DNA of 64,000 bases from a bacterium (GTDB taxonomy: Bacteria; Planctomycetota; Planctomycetia; Pirellulales; Pirellulaceae), in the NCBI GenBank assembly GCA_030430075.1, contig JAUIGN010000001.1, forward strand, positions 62,001-126,000. The letters run 5' to 3'. The notes below the pieces were generated by a model. The model worked only from the letters and a program-made list of their open reading frames with translations, was not told the DNA's origin and searched no databases. Position 1 is the stretch's first letter. Each line of letters begins with the position of its first letter. A program made the position numbers and the translations under genes. This document shows positions 17,537 to 27,697 of this stretch, in pieces.

Positions 17537-19204
17537 ATGATTGATTTGCCACGACGCATCGCTCCACTGGCAGCCAGCCTGTTGCTGGCGATCATCAGTG
17601 CCCCGACTTCTCCCGCCTTGGCGGCCAACACGGCGGCCCGGCCCAACATCATCATTGTCCTGGTCGACGACATGGGATTCTCGGACGTCGGCTGCTACGG
17701 CGGCGAGATCGACACGCCGCATATCGATCGCCTGGCGGAAGGCGGTTTGCGGTTCACCCAATTCTATAATTCTGGCCGCTGCTGCCCGACGCGCGCGAGT
17801 TTGATGACTGGCCGGCATCCGCACCAGGTCGGCATCGGTCATATGACGGCGCCGCCCAATAGCCCGCTGGAGGCCGAAGGGCCCTACCAAGGATTCCTGA
17901 ACCAGGACTGCGTAACGATTGCCCAGGTCCTCAAGCAGTCCGGCTACCACACCTTGATGACCGGCAAGTGGCATTTGGGCGCCGACCGACGCGAGTGCTG
18001 GCCCCTGCAGCGTGGTTTCGACCGTTATTTTGGCGGCATCAGCGGTGCGTTTAACTATTTCAAGCCGGGTGGGGACCGGGGGCTGACGCTGGGGAACGAC
18101 CCGGTTGCGCCGAGCGAGGACTTCTACGCGACGGACACGTTCACCGACGTCGCCTGCCAGTATATCTCGGAGGTCTCCCAGCAGGATGACCGCCCGTTCT
18201 TCCTCTACCTGGCCTACAACGCACCGCACTGGCCCCTGAATTCTAAATGGGATGAATTCAAGAAGTACCGGGGCAAGTACACGGACGGTTGGGAAGCGCT
18301 CATGGAGACGCGTCTGGCGAAACAACGCCGGTTGGGCCTGTTCCCCGCAGACATCAAGATGGCGCCGCATGTCGGTCCGCGCTGGGAATCGCTCAACGAC
18401 CAACAACGTAACAACCTGGATGCCATCATGGCGGCGTACGCCGGATGCATCGATTCGATCGACCAGAACATCGGCAAGCTGACGCAGCATCTTGACCGGT
18501 TGGGACGGCTCGACAACACCCTGATCTGTTTCTTGTCCGACAACGGTGCCTGCCAGGAAGGCGGCCGGTTGGGGAGCGGAAACGAGGCGATGGTCAAGAA
18601 CCCGCCGCTGGAAACGACTGCCGGCGTGCGGCTCGGCCTGGCCTGGGCCAATGCTTGCAACACGCCGTTTCGCCTCTACAAACATTTTGTGCACGAAGGC
18701 GGCGCCTGTACGCCCCTGATTGCCTCGTGGCCGGCCGGGATTCCGTCGGCTAACCGCGGGTCGTTTGTGCGCGAAGCGGCCTACTTGCCCGATTTCATGG
18801 CGACGTGCGCCGAGTTGGCCGGTGCCGCCTATCCGGAGAGCGCGCCGCCGTGTGAAGGGGTCTCGCTGGTTCCCTTGCTGGCCGGCCGCCAGGCGCCGGT
18901 CCACCCTGACCCCATCTACTGGGAACATGAAGGAAATGCCGCCGTTCGCTGGGGCAAATGGAAACTGGTCCGCGAATATCAAAAACCGTGGGAACTCTAC
19001 GACATCGGGGCAGACCGCACGGAATTAAATGACCTGGCGGAATCGAACCCGGTACAAACGCGCCGCATGGTCGCACTCTGGGAAGCCTGGGCGACCAAGA
19101 ACGGAGTCGCTTTTCCAAAACGGTTTAACATGTACGAATTCCTCAAGAAGAAGCGACAGCGGGAACGCTCCGGTCGTTCGAACAAGACACCAAAGAAGAA
19201 TTGA
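17537..19204 (+). CDS. Type I sulfatase, secreted
   Basis: A 555-residue arylsulfatase-family enzyme with a signal peptide (PRRIAPLAASLLLAIISAP). The metal-binding start RPNIIIVLVDDMGFSDVGCYGG is intact. The formylglycine motif is C-C-P-T-R followed by ASLMTG, so the first Cys can be oxidised by the formylglycine-generating enzyme. The GKWHLG and DNG motifs are also present. It would remove sulfate esters from polysaccharides, which fits the preceding sugar genes. The ATG at 17537 is preferred over an upstream frame start because it opens the signal peptide. Confidence 0.94.
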   Translation: MIDLPRRIAPLAASLLLAIISAPTSPALAANTAARPNIIIVLVDDMGFSDVGCYGGEIDTPHIDRLAEGGLRFTQFYNSGRCCPTRASLMTGRHPHQVGIGHMTAPPNSPLEAEGPYQGFLNQDCVTIAQVLKQSGYHTLMTGKWHLGADRRECWPLQRGFDRYFGGISGAFNYFKPGGDRGLTLGNDPVAPSEDFYATDTFTDVACQYISEVSQQDDRPFFLYLAYNAPHWPLNSKWDEFKKYRGKYTDGWEALMETRLAKQRRLGLFPADIKMAPHVGPRWESLNDQQRNNLDAIMAAYAGCIDSIDQNIGKLTQHLDRLGRLDNTLICFLSDNGACQEGGRLGSGNEAMVKNPPLETTAGVRLGLAWANACNTPFRLYKHFVHEGGACTPLIASWPAGIPSANRGSFVREAAYLPDFMATCAELAGAAYPESAPPCEGVSLVPLLAGRQAPVHPDPIYWEHEGNAAVRWGKWKLVREYQKPWELYDIGADRTELNDLAESNPVQTRRMVALWEAWATKNGVAFPKRFNMYEFLKKKRQRERSGRSNKTPKKN

Positions 19205-19216
19205 TTGATTGATTGA
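19201..19216. repeat. Four TTGA units at sulfatase stop
   Basis: (TTGA)4 begins at the last codons of the sulfatase gene; the first unit supplies its TGA stop. It is a simple-sequence tract that could slip and change the end of the protein by little. Confidence 0.8.
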
Positions 19217-19451
19217 TCGACCAAACCTCCCGCCAACAGCATTCCGCCCGTAGCCACCGTCGCCGGGCGGTGGTTTGCATGTTCCAACGTGCTACGGCGT
19301 TGGACAATTCCATCCTTGCGTCACGCACAGCGTGACCAACGGAGTTGCAACACGTCCTTGGTAGCGCCCAGAGGAAACGGCCACCGGCCGCTCGAAGGCG
19401 CTGCTGGAAGATGCGCCAAGCTCACCCGATGACACACCAGGTCGCCCCGCC

Positions 19452-21467
19452 ATGCCCTCCCAAGACATCACGCCAAACCTGTCCGGCCAGTTTCTCGAAT
19501 TCATTCAGGCGGAGGCTGACGCGTTGCGCGCCGGTGCGAAGCAGGCGGAGTCGCTCGAACAGTGGCGCGTAACTCGCCAGCAACTGCAGCGCCAACTGAT
19601 TCGCTCGTGGGGCGGCTTTCCGAGCACCCGCTGTCCGCTGCAACCGCGGCGCGTCGGTGTGGTTGAACGCGACGGGTACCGTGTCGAGAAGCTGCTGCTG
19701 CAGACCCGACCGGGCGTCGTGATGACCGCCAATGCGTATGTGCCGGCGAGCGACGGGAAGCACCCGGCCGTCTTATGTGTCCACGGCCACTGGCGGGGCG
19801 CCAAGCATGAAGCGGTGGTTCAGTCGCGGTGCATCGGCCTTGTCAAACTTGGCTTCTTCGTGCTCATGGTTGATGCGTTCGGCGCCGGCGAGCGGGGCCT
19901 GGGCAAAGCGCTTGGCGAATACCATGGCGAGATGGTGGCCGGTACCCTCTGGCCGACGGGTCTCGCATTGGCCGGCCTGCAGGTCTACGAAAACATGCGT
20001 GCCGTCGATTATCTGCAGAGCCGGCCGGAAGTCGACGCAGAACGAATCGGCGTGACCGGGGCCAGCGGTGGTGGCAACCAGACGATGTATCTCGGTGCCA
20101 TCGACCAGCGGCTGAAATGCGTGGTCCCGGTTTGCTCGGTCGGGACCTACCGGGCCTATCTGGGTGCCGCCTGCTGCATGTGCGAAGTCACCCCGGCAGC
20201 CCTGCGGTACACCGAAGAGGCCCAGGTGCTGGGGCTGGTCGCACCGCGGGCACTGATGGTTGTCAGCGCGACCCAGGATGCATTCCAATTCTCCGTAGGC
20301 GAAGCCCGCAAGTCGATGAATGCCGCAGCGTCCATCTTCCAGTGGTACGATCGACGGGATCACCTGCGACACGCCGTATTTGAATCTCGCCACGACTACA
20401 ACCAGGCGATGCGCGAGGCGATGTACGGGTGGATGAGTCTCCACCTCGCAGGCCGGGGGGACGGGTCGCCGATTGCCGAACCACCCCTCGAAGCGGAAGC
20501 GGCAGAGACCTTGCGTTGCTTTCCCGGCGACTCGCGTCCCGACGACTTCACCACGGTCCCTCGCTTCGCCGCCGAACAAGGACGACACCTGCTCGAACGG
20601 CGTCCCGCGCCGCTCCATCTGGAAGCATGGGAAGCGGAAGAGACGCTGATGCGGGAATCGCTGCCCCGGTTCCTGGGCGGATTTCCGGCCGCAACGCCAT
20701 TGGACGTCACGACGACGCGAAACGGAACGTCGCAGTCGCTTTCCTTCTCTCCGGAGCCGGGGATCACCGTCCTGGCGAGGCGCGAAACGAGTGCCGGCCA
20801 ATCGCCCGGCCTGGCAATCCTCCTCGATCTGGAACTCGGTCGCCAGGCGAGCGAGTCGTCCCTGGCAACTGCCCTGCGCCGGCGCGACTGGGACGTTGTG
20901 ACGGCCGACTTGCGCGCGACCGGGGCAACCGCCCACCGTTCGGACAAGATCGGACGCGCCCCGGACCATAATACGGCCGAGTGGTCGATGTGGATCGGTC
21001 GCCCGTTGCTCGGACAATGGGTCTGGGACGTGCGCCGCTTGCTGGATGCACTGGCCACGGTTCAAGACGGCCTTCCTGATTCGGTCGCAGTGATCGGCGT
21101 CGGTCCGGCGAGCCTGGTAGCGCTTTGCGCCGCCGCGTCGGATCCACGCATCGGGCGCGTTGCAACGGTGGGGGGACTGGCCAGCCTGGTGAGCGACGTC
21201 CCCTATGAAGGGCAGCGGTTGGGTATCCTGGCTCCTGGAATCCTGCGAGACCTGGGCGACGTTCCGCATCTGGCCGCGCTGGCCGCTCCCCACCCGCTGA
21301 TCGTTTCCGGAGGCGTCGCCGGTTCGAATGAACGTCTATCGGAACAATCCTTGCGAACCGCGTATGCCACGACCCAATCCGTCTACAAGCTGCGTTCGGC
21401 TGCCGATCGTTTTCATGTGGAGACCAACATGGACGCCACGAAACTGGCAGCCCTGCTGACTGCCTGA
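19452..21467 (+). CDS. Alpha/beta hydrolase (acetyl xylan esterase-like)
   Basis: A 671-residue protein. The middle third is an alpha/beta hydrolase: PAVLCVHGHWRG (oxyanion region), VDAFGAGERG, then the nucleophile elbow GASGGGNQ with Ser205. The layout is that of dienelactone hydrolase / acetyl xylan esterase-like enzymes that are abundant in planctomycetes. The last 300 residues look like a second, weaker hydrolase-like unit without a clear nucleophile. No signal peptide is obvious, so it may act in the cytoplasm. It follows the sulfatase on the same strand, which fits removal of ester groups from imported sugars. The substrate is unknown. Confidence 0.8.
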   Translation: MPSQDITPNLSGQFLEFIQAEADALRAGAKQAESLEQWRVTRQQLQRQLIRSWGGFPSTRCPLQPRRVGVVERDGYRVEKLLLQTRPGVVMTANAYVPASDGKHPAVLCVHGHWRGAKHEAVVQSRCIGLVKLGFFVLMVDAFGAGERGLGKALGEYHGEMVAGTLWPTGLALAGLQVYENMRAVDYLQSRPEVDAERIGVTGASGGGNQTMYLGAIDQRLKCVVPVCSVGTYRAYLGAACCMCEVTPAALRYTEEAQVLGLVAPRALMVVSATQDAFQFSVGEARKSMNAAASIFQWYDRRDHLRHAVFESRHDYNQAMREAMYGWMSLHLAGRGDGSPIAEPPLEAEAAETLRCFPGDSRPDDFTTVPRFAAEQGRHLLERRPAPLHLEAWEAEETLMRESLPRFLGGFPAATPLDVTTTRNGTSQSLSFSPEPGITVLARRETSAGQSPGLAILLDLELGRQASESSLATALRRRDWDVVTADLRATGATAHRSDKIGRAPDHNTAEWSMWIGRPLLGQWVWDVRRLLDALATVQDGLPDSVAVIGVGPASLVALCAAASDPRIGRVATVGGLASLVSDVPYEGQRLGILAPGILRDLGDVPHLAALAAPHPLIVSGGVAGSNERLSEQSLRTAYATTQSVYKLRSAADRFHVETNMDATKLAALLTA

Positions 21468-21715
21468 ACCCGGATCCTGCCGCGCGTTGCGCCCGCAGGG
21501 AATTCCACTGGGAAGACCCGCCGGCGGGGATTGGCGAGCGGCGCCGCACGGTGGTACACTTCAACGCGAACATGCGAGCGACCGATCCGTGCGTCGCCGA
21601 GGGATCGCATCGTCGAGTTCGATCGAGCCTGCATGGTCCCCAAGTTCGCTATGATCGCGGCGCCGACGCGCGGTTCGGCATGGCTGGTCGAAGTCTCCAT
21701 CTCTTGTCGACGTTG

Positions 21716-22705
21716 ATGACGGCACTCCTGACCCTTCATGAACTGACACATGATTACGGCAAGGCGCGTGCGCTACACGGGATCAGCCTGACCATCGAGC
21801 CCGGTGCGATCGGCCTGGTGGGTCAGAATGGCGCCGGCAAGTCGACGATGATGCAGATTCTGCTTGGATTGATCCGGCCCACGCATGGTTCGGCCACCGT
21901 GCTGGGCCATGATGTCCGTACGTCGGGTGTCCATCTCCGCGGTCGAGTCGGCTTCATGCCGGACCGCGAGTCGGTGGTCGCGGGCCTGAAGGGAGTCGAA
22001 TCCGTTGCCCTGGCAGGCGAATTGTGCGGTATGCCACGACGCCAGGCAATGCGCCGCGCCCACGAAACGCTGTCGTATCTGGGCCTGGAGGATGCGCGGT
22101 ATCGCAAGTTGGAACAGTACTCACTCGGCATGCTGCAACGGCTCAAGCTGGCGGCCGCCCTGGTTCATGACCCCGACCTGCTCTTGCTGGACGAACCCAC
22201 CGCCGGCTTGGATCCCGAGGGCCGCTCGGCGATGCTGGCGCTGCTGAGTGCGTTGGCCGGCCGTCCCGGCAAGTCGCTGGTGCTGTCAAGCCACCTGCTC
22301 GGTGACATCGAACGCGTTTGCCACAAGGCGGTGATCCTGAACCAAGGGCGTGTGGTCGGCGTCGGCAGCCTGGCGGAGCTGCGAGCCGATCGCCAGCGCG
22401 GGTATCATCTCGACTGGGAAGGAGAGGCGGGCGGATTTCTGGATCGGTTGCGTGCCCTGGGTGCTGACGTGTTCGTTGACCAGCAGCACACGGCCGCCGC
22501 CTCGCGACCGGCAGGGCGTGGCCGGGCAATGGTTCCCAACGATTGGGAGACGCGCACGTTCTTCCAGGAGGCCCGGCGTCACGGTATCTTGCTAACGGGG
22601 ATTGAACCGGTGGAAGAAGACCTCGATGCCATTTACCGCCGCGTCATCGAGGGCTCCGTGCCGGCGCCGATTGCCGCCCCGTCGACGGGGGCCGCCACGC
22701 CGTGA
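21716..22705 (+). CDS. ABC transporter ATPase 1
   Basis: A 329-residue ATPase with Walker A GQNGAGKS, a signature loop YSLGMLQRLKLAAAL (a degenerate LSGGQ), Walker B LLLLDEPTAGLDPEG and an H-loop in SSHLLGDIE. It belongs to the CcmA/NatA type that drives ABC-2 exporters. The start shown begins directly before the first strand (MTALLTLHELTHDYG); in-frame upstream starts exist. The next gene overlaps its stop by four bases (GTGA), so ATPase and permease are coupled. Confidence 0.9.
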   Translation: MTALLTLHELTHDYGKARALHGISLTIEPGAIGLVGQNGAGKSTMMQILLGLIRPTHGSATVLGHDVRTSGVHLRGRVGFMPDRESVVAGLKGVESVALAGELCGMPRRQAMRRAHETLSYLGLEDARYRKLEQYSLGMLQRLKLAAALVHDPDLLLLDEPTAGLDPEGRSAMLALLSALAGRPGKSLVLSSHLLGDIERVCHKAVILNQGRVVGVGSLAELRADRQRGYHLDWEGEAGGFLDRLRALGADVFVDQQHTAAASRPAGRGRAMVPNDWETRTFFQEARRHGILLTGIEPVEEDLDAIYRRVIEGSVPAPIAAPSTGAATP

Positions 22706-23583
22706 GCTTCGAGCCTACCCGCTACCGTGACTGGTCAGGGACCCTGCGCCCGACGTGGCTGGCTTGTTGGCCGATCGCGCGGACCGGCCTGCTGCTGGTG
22801 TTGCGGCGCAAAATCTTCTGGGGATTGCTGGCCCTGGGGCTGCTGAATTTCCTGTTTGTGTTTGCCACGATCTACCTCAAGGCTCAGGTCGCCGCCCAGA
22901 ATCCGGCCCTGAGTCGTTTCGTTAACCGTGTCCTCTCCTCGGTCACCGGCAGCGGCGAAACGTATCGCGACTTCATGTTCGCGCAGGGGACGGTGACCGT
23001 ACTGTTGCTGGCGTTAGCCGGCGCGATGTTGGTGGGCGATGACCTCCGCCAAGGCGGCCTCGCCTTCTATTTGTCGCGGCGAATGACCCGATTCCATTAC
23101 GTCGTCGGCAAGCTGCTGTCGATCGGCTTGCTGGTCGCCCTGACCACAACCGTACCGGCACTGATCCTGTTCATTGAATATGGCCTGCTGTCAAACTCGA
23201 CCGCCTACTTTCGCGAAAACCTGGGAATTCTGCGCGGCATCCTGGGCTACGGGCTGATCTTGTCCGTAACCCTCAGCTTGCTCTTGTTTGCCATGGCCTC
23301 GTGGCTGCGGAAGACGGTTCCGCTGGTGATGGGTTGGACCTGTTTGTTTGTCCTGGTGCCCGCCCTGGCTGCCCTCCTGCGACGTGTATTTGACGACCGC
23401 AAGTGGATGCTGTTGATGTTGTGGCGGGACATTCGGCTGCTCGGCACCTGGTGCTTTGGCGGCATCGACAGTGATCGTGAACAGCAGCTCTTGGCTCCGG
23501 CCGCCGTCATCGTGGCCGTCGTCTGCCTGCTGTCGATCATTGCGTTCATTCCACGGATTCGCGCCGCGAGGGTCGTGCAATGA
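22702..23583 (+). CDS. ABC-2 type permease 1
   Basis: A 293-residue membrane protein with about six hydrophobic segments, including FWGLLALGLLNFLFVFATIY, TVLLLALAGAMLVG and APAAVIVAVVCLLSIIAFI. It starts with GTG and overlaps both neighbouring ATPase genes by four bases. It probably forms the membrane channel for one or both ATPases. The exported substrate is unknown. Confidence 0.85.
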   Translation: MSFEPTRYRDWSGTLRPTWLACWPIARTGLLLVLRRKIFWGLLALGLLNFLFVFATIYLKAQVAAQNPALSRFVNRVLSSVTGSGETYRDFMFAQGTVTVLLLALAGAMLVGDDLRQGGLAFYLSRRMTRFHYVVGKLLSIGLLVALTTTVPALILFIEYGLLSNSTAYFRENLGILRGILGYGLILSVTLSLLLFAMASWLRKTVPLVMGWTCLFVLVPALAALLRRVFDDRKWMLLMLWRDIRLLGTWCFGGIDSDREQQLLAPAAVIVAVVCLLSIIAFIPRIRAARVVQ

Positions 23584-24515
23584 CCACGATCTGCCAGATC
23601 GATCGCGTCTCCAAGTGGTACGGGCCGGTGATCGGCCTCAACGATGTGTCGTTGCAAATTCGGCCGGGAATCACGGGCCTGGTTGGGCACAACGGTGCCG
23701 GGAAGAGCACGCTGATCAAACTCATGACGGGCGAACTTCTGCCGACGCTTGGTGAAGTACGGATCCGGGGCCTCCGCGCCCGCTCTGCCGGGGCGAAACG
23801 GTTTCTCGGTCACTGCCCGGATGTCGATGCGTTTTACGAAGAAATGTCCGGACGCCGTTTTGTCCGCACCATGGCCCGCCTGCACGGGTTTGGCCGGCGC
23901 GAAGCCGGTGAACGGACAGAAGTCGTGCTGGCCCAGGTCGGCATGACCGATCGGGCCGATCGACCGCTGGCCACATATTCGAAGGGGATGCGGCAGCGCA
24001 TCAAGCTGGCTCAGGCCCTGGTTCACGATCCGGAACTGATCGTGCTGGACGAACCGCTCAATGGAGTCGACCCGGTCGGTCGAGGCGAACTCATCGGCCT
24101 GTTCCGCACCCTGCGCGATCGCGGAAAGGCAATTCTGGTTTCCAGCCACCTGCTGGATGAGATGGATACCTTGGCGGACCGGATTCTGTTTATCTGCCGC
24201 GGGCGAATCCTCGCCTCCGGGTCGCTGGCCGAAATCCGCACCATGCTGGACGATCACCCCTCCCAGATTCGCATCAACACAACCCAGGCGCGGCAACTCG
24301 GCACGCACCTGCTGGCCCTCGACCTGGTTCAGGCTGTCGAGCTTAAGGACGACGGCGAGCTGCTCCTGCACGTGCAGCGGGTGCACGAGTTCTTCGGACA
24401 ACTCGCCGAGGTCGTGACGCGATCGGGCATCGACATTGAACGCTTGCGTGTCATCGACGCATCCACGCAGGCCGTCTTCGACTACCTGATGAATTCCTTC
24501 AATCATCCTCGCTGA
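23580..24515 (+). CDS. ABC transporter ATPase 2
   Basis: A 311-residue ATPase with Walker A GHNGAGKS, signature YSKGMRQRIKLAQAL, Walker B LIVLDEPLNGVDPVG and the H-loop SSHLLDEMD. It is similar to ATPase 1 but clearly distinct, which suggests an old duplication or a heteromeric transporter. Its ATG overlaps the stop of permease 1 (ATGA). Confidence 0.92.
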   Translation: MTTICQIDRVSKWYGPVIGLNDVSLQIRPGITGLVGHNGAGKSTLIKLMTGELLPTLGEVRIRGLRARSAGAKRFLGHCPDVDAFYEEMSGRRFVRTMARLHGFGRREAGERTEVVLAQVGMTDRADRPLATYSKGMRQRIKLAQALVHDPELIVLDEPLNGVDPVGRGELIGLFRTLRDRGKAILVSSHLLDEMDTLADRILFICRGRILASGSLAEIRTMLDDHPSQIRINTTQARQLGTHLLALDLVQAVELKDDGELLLHVQRVHEFFGQLAEVVTRSGIDIERLRVIDASTQAVFDYLMNSFNHPR

Positions 24516-24607
24516 AACGACGAGCAACACCCGGCGGCCAGCGGGGGCGGCGACCCCGTGACCTACGACGCCTTGACCGTCAGGACGAGCTCACAGGCAG
24601 GCTCTTG

Positions 24608-25393
24608 ATGAAAACGACTTCTAAAGCGGGCATCCTACGTCGGGCAGCGGCCGGTTGGCACCTGTTCGCGTTGTCGTTCAGCCGCCTGTTTCGCTCGCGG
24701 CAAACGCTGGTTTGCGCCCTCCTGCTGGGGCTCGCCTCGATCGCCGTGGCAGCCTGGTCGTTGCGGGATGAGCGAACGCCAGCCGAGTTCATCGAGCAGA
24801 TTTTTTTGGCGGTCTTCGTGTCGTTTTTGCTGCCCGTCTTCTCGCTTTGCTATGCAACGGCCGGCCTGGCTGCGGACCGCGAGGAGCGGACGCTGGTCTA
24901 TCTCCTGCTGACTCCCCTGCCCCGCCCGTTGGTCTTTCTGTCGACCAGCGCCGCTTCGCTCCTGCTGGCTGCGGCATGGACCGTCGGCGGCACGACCCTC
25001 CTCTGCTGGATCGGAGGGCCGGCAGGACGGCAAGCCTGGGGCCCACTCTGCCCCGCGGTGGCGTATTCAACCGGCGCCTACGTGGCGCTGTTCCTGCTGG
25101 TCGGCGTGACGTTCCGCCGCGCCACCATCATCGCGCTGGCGTACGCATTATTTATCGAAACCCTGATCGGGAACATGCCGGGAATCGCCAAGCGGCTGGC
25201 GATTTCGTTCTACACGCGTTGCCTGATCTTCGACGCGGGCGCCGAATTCGGCATCGGTGCCTCAGGCCCCAGCGATCCGAACCTCTTCATTCCAATCGCC
25301 GCCGATTCCGCTCGGACCATCCTCTGCCTGCTGGGTGGCGGGCTATTGCTGGCGGGCCTACTGGTCTTTACGTTCCGCGAGTACACCAGGTAG
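24608..25393 (+). CDS. ABC-2 type permease 2
   Basis: A 261-residue membrane protein with about six hydrophobic segments (for example LLLGLASIAVAAWSL, FLAVFVSFLLPVFSLC and TILCLLGGGLLLAGLLVF). A conserved LAADREERTLVYLLLTPL segment is characteristic of ABC-2 permeases and precedes helix three. It lies 92 bases after ATPase 2 on the same strand and likely completes the transporter. A TTG three bases upstream is an alternative start. Confidence 0.85.
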   Translation: MKTTSKAGILRRAAAGWHLFALSFSRLFRSRQTLVCALLLGLASIAVAAWSLRDERTPAEFIEQIFLAVFVSFLLPVFSLCYATAGLAADREERTLVYLLLTPLPRPLVFLSTSAASLLLAAAWTVGGTTLLCWIGGPAGRQAWGPLCPAVAYSTGAYVALFLLVGVTFRRATIIALAYALFIETLIGNMPGIAKRLAISFYTRCLIFDAGAEFGIGASGPSDPNLFIPIAADSARTILCLLGGGLLLAGLLVFTFREYTR

Positions 25394-25519
25394 ACGAACT
25401 GGCCGTCCGGAGTCCGCCCGCGCCGTCCACGGGCGAAATCGTCTCGATCGTCTTTCCCTCGTGATCGGTGCAGGCGATGCATTGCGAGGGCAGCCGGCCA
25501 ACCTGCCGCACCCTGCGGG

Positions 25520-26605
25520 CTATCGCTGAACTCGAGCCGAACCGCCTTGTGCGAAGGCTTCGACTTCCGGCAATTTGGCCATGCTGACGTCCCCGGGGAA
25601 CGTCGTCAGCAAGGCGCCGTGGGCCCAGCCTAACCGCAACGCCTCTTCGGGTGCCCGGCCTGACAGCAAGCCGTAAATCAACCCGGACGCGAACCCGTCA
25701 CCTCCGCCGATACGATCCAGCACATCCAACTGGCAGGTTGGGCTGACGAACCGCTCGCCATCAAGCCACAGAACCGCGGCCCAATCGTGACGGTTGGTGG
25801 AATGAACTTCGCGCAACGTCGTTGCCACCAGCTTGATGTTCGGGAACTTCTCGACGGCCTGGTCGATCATGGCGAAGAAGGAATCGGGATCGAGTTTCGA
25901 CGATTCTTTCTCCACCTCCGGACCCTTGATGCCCAACCCCTTCTGCAGGTCTTCTTCGTTGCCGAACAGCGCGTCAACGTTATTAACGATGCGTTTGATC
26001 ATCTCCTGGCCCTTGGCCAGTCCACCGATCGTATCCCACAACTTGGCTCGATAATTGAGGTCAAACGAATTCACGGCGCCGTGCGCTTTGGCAGCCTCCA
26101 TCCCTTCGATAATCACGTCGGCAGTGGTTTCGGAAAGGGCCGCGAAAATGCCACCGGAATGGAACCACCGCGCACCGCCGGCCAGGATTTTCTCCCAGTC
26201 GAAGTCTCCTTTCTTCAGTAGCGCACCGGCCTCATTGGCCCGGTTGTAGAAGACGACGGGTGCCCGTACCCCGTGGCCGCGGTCACTGTATACGGTCGCC
26301 ATGTTGGGGCCACGAACCCCGTCGTGCTCGAACATTTTGTAATGCGGTACGACCCCCCGCTCCTGGACCCGGGCCTGAATCAGTTCGCCGATCCCATTGT
26401 CCACCATGGCGGTCACGATACCGGTCCGCATTCCAAAGCAGCTGGCCAGGTTCGCAGCCACATTGTATTCGCCGCCCGACACGTGGATATCAAAAGACCG
26501 GGCGGTCCGAAACGGAAGCGTGCCCGGATCGAGCCGATGGACGAGGGCGCCCAAGGCCAAAAAGTCGAAGTCACAATCACCTTGTTGGATCGGTAAACCA
26601 GCCAT
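25520..26605 (-). CDS. PfkB-family sugar kinase (KDG kinase-like)
   Basis: A 361-residue ribokinase/PfkB-family enzyme. The N-terminal SGGEYNVAANLASCFG motif binds sugar, and DRIGGGDGFASGL is the PfkB signature with the catalytic Asp and anion hole. It most resembles 2-dehydro-3-deoxygluconokinase, which makes KDPG from KDG. GGGAG stands nine bases before the ATG at 26605, so this start is preferred to the TTG at 26611. The SDR gene upstream on the same strand could supply the preceding step of uronate breakdown, but the two are separated by a repeat element. Confidence 0.85.
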   Translation of the reverse strand: MAGLPIQQGDCDFDFLALGALVHRLDPGTLPFRTARSFDIHVSGGEYNVAANLASCFGMRTGIVTAMVDNGIGELIQARVQERGVVPHYKMFEHDGVRGPNMATVYSDRGHGVRAPVVFYNRANEAGALLKKGDFDWEKILAGGARWFHSGGIFAALSETTADVIIEGMEAAKAHGAVNSFDLNYRAKLWDTIGGLAKGQEMIKRIVNNVDALFGNEEDLQKGLGIKGPEVEKESSKLDPDSFFAMIDQAVEKFPNIKLVATTLREVHSTNRHDWAAVLWLDGERFVSPTCQLDVLDRIGGGDGFASGLIYGLLSGRAPEEALRLGWAHGALLTTFPGDVSMAKLPEVEAFAQGGSARVQR

Positions 26606-26715
26606 TTTCAATTACTCCCTGTTGGGTTGTCTCACATGTGCGGGAAAGGGTTGCGACGGCCGAGAAATTGGGACGTATCCCCTTTTCGGTGCAGGCGGCG
26701 CCAGGGGCCTGGCCT

Positions 26716-26881
26716 GGATCGTACACCAGCCGTTGGGCGTTCACCCTCGGTTGTGTTAATCGCAGAGTGAACCGGACGCTAACGCGTTGCAGCTGAGATG
26801 CTCGCCGCTGTGGTTAAGTTCATTGCAAACGATTGCGAAACAGGAACTTGCACTGAACTGTTCTTCGTTCATGAATGATCC
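26716..26881. repeat. MITE-like element (copy B, full length)
   Basis: A 166-bp element starting GGATC and ending ATGAATGATCC. The interior carries the family landmarks CAGCCGTTGGGCGTT, ACCGGACGCTAACGCGTT and GTTCATGAATGATCC. It ends three bases before the stop codon of the SDR gene. It has no coding capacity, so any movement would need a transposase from elsewhere. Confidence 0.75.
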
Positions 26882-26884
26882 GGC

Positions 26885-27697
26885 CTAGATGGTCACGGAC
26901 GAGAAACCGCCGTCGACGACGATGTTCTGACCGGTCACAAACGAGGAGGCTTCCTGGGCTGCCAGCCAGACGACCGCCCCGGCCAGTTCCTCGGGTTTGC
27001 CAAACCGCTCCATCGGCGTGTGCCCGATGATCTGGCCGCCGCGCTCGGTGTAGCTTCCGTCCTCATTGAACAGCAACGCTCGATTCTGGTCGGCGGGGAA
27101 GAACCCGGGACTGATCGCGTTGACGCGAACGCCGCGCGTCGCCCATTCGCGGGCCAGAAACTGCGTCAAGTTAATCACGGCCGCTTTTGCGGCCGAGTAC
27201 GCCACGACGCGGGACAGGGGGATCATCCCGGCCATCGACGCGATATTGATGATGCTGCCCCGAGCGTTGCTCAACATGGTCTCGCCAAATACCTGTGACG
27301 GGAGCAGCACCCCGCCGACCAGGTTCAGATCGAAGACGTTCTGCCAGGCATCTGCCGGCAGTTGACAAAAGTCCGCACCGGGCGGCAAGGTGGCGTCCGG
27401 GCGATTGCCGCCGGCCGCGTTGACCAGCACGCTGGGAGGACCGAGTTCAGCGACGATGGCGTCGCGGGCGGCCACCAGGGAATCACGGTCCATCGCATCG
27501 GCTGATTGAAAAATCGCTCGGCCCCCGGACGCCGTGATTGCTTCGACCCGCTGATTGCCGCGTTCCGCGCTCCGGCCCACGACGGCCACGCCGGCCCCCT
27601 GGCCCGCCAACGCCTCGGCCATTGCACCACCAAGGACGCCGGTCCCGCCCACGACGACGGCGGTTTGGTTCTTCAAACAAAATAGATCGTTGTTCAT
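26885..27697 (-). CDS. SDR-family oxidoreductase (mannonate oxidoreductase-like)
   Basis: A 270-residue short-chain dehydrogenase. The cofactor site is VVVGGTGVLGGAMAEAL, NAAGG is the conserved NAG-type turn, and the catalytic tetrad shows as NIASMAG (Ser), YSAAKAA (Tyr and Lys). The C-terminus VTGQNIVVDGGFS is standard. Planctomycete relatives are often annotated as D-mannonate oxidoreductase, and the KDG-kinase-like gene downstream fits, but the substrate is inferred. AAGGA upstream supports the ATG at 27697. Confidence 0.88.
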   Translation of the reverse strand: MNNDLFCLKNQTAVVVGGTGVLGGAMAEALAGQGAGVAVVGRSAERGNQRVEAITASGGRAIFQSADAMDRDSLVAARDAIVAELGPPSVLVNAAGGNRPDATLPPGADFCQLPADAWQNVFDLNLVGGVLLPSQVFGETMLSNARGSIINIASMAGMIPLSRVVAYSAAKAAVINLTQFLAREWATRGVRVNAISPGFFPADQNRALLFNEDGSYTERGGQIIGHTPMERFGKPEELAGAVVWLAAQEASSFVTGQNIVVDGGFSSVTI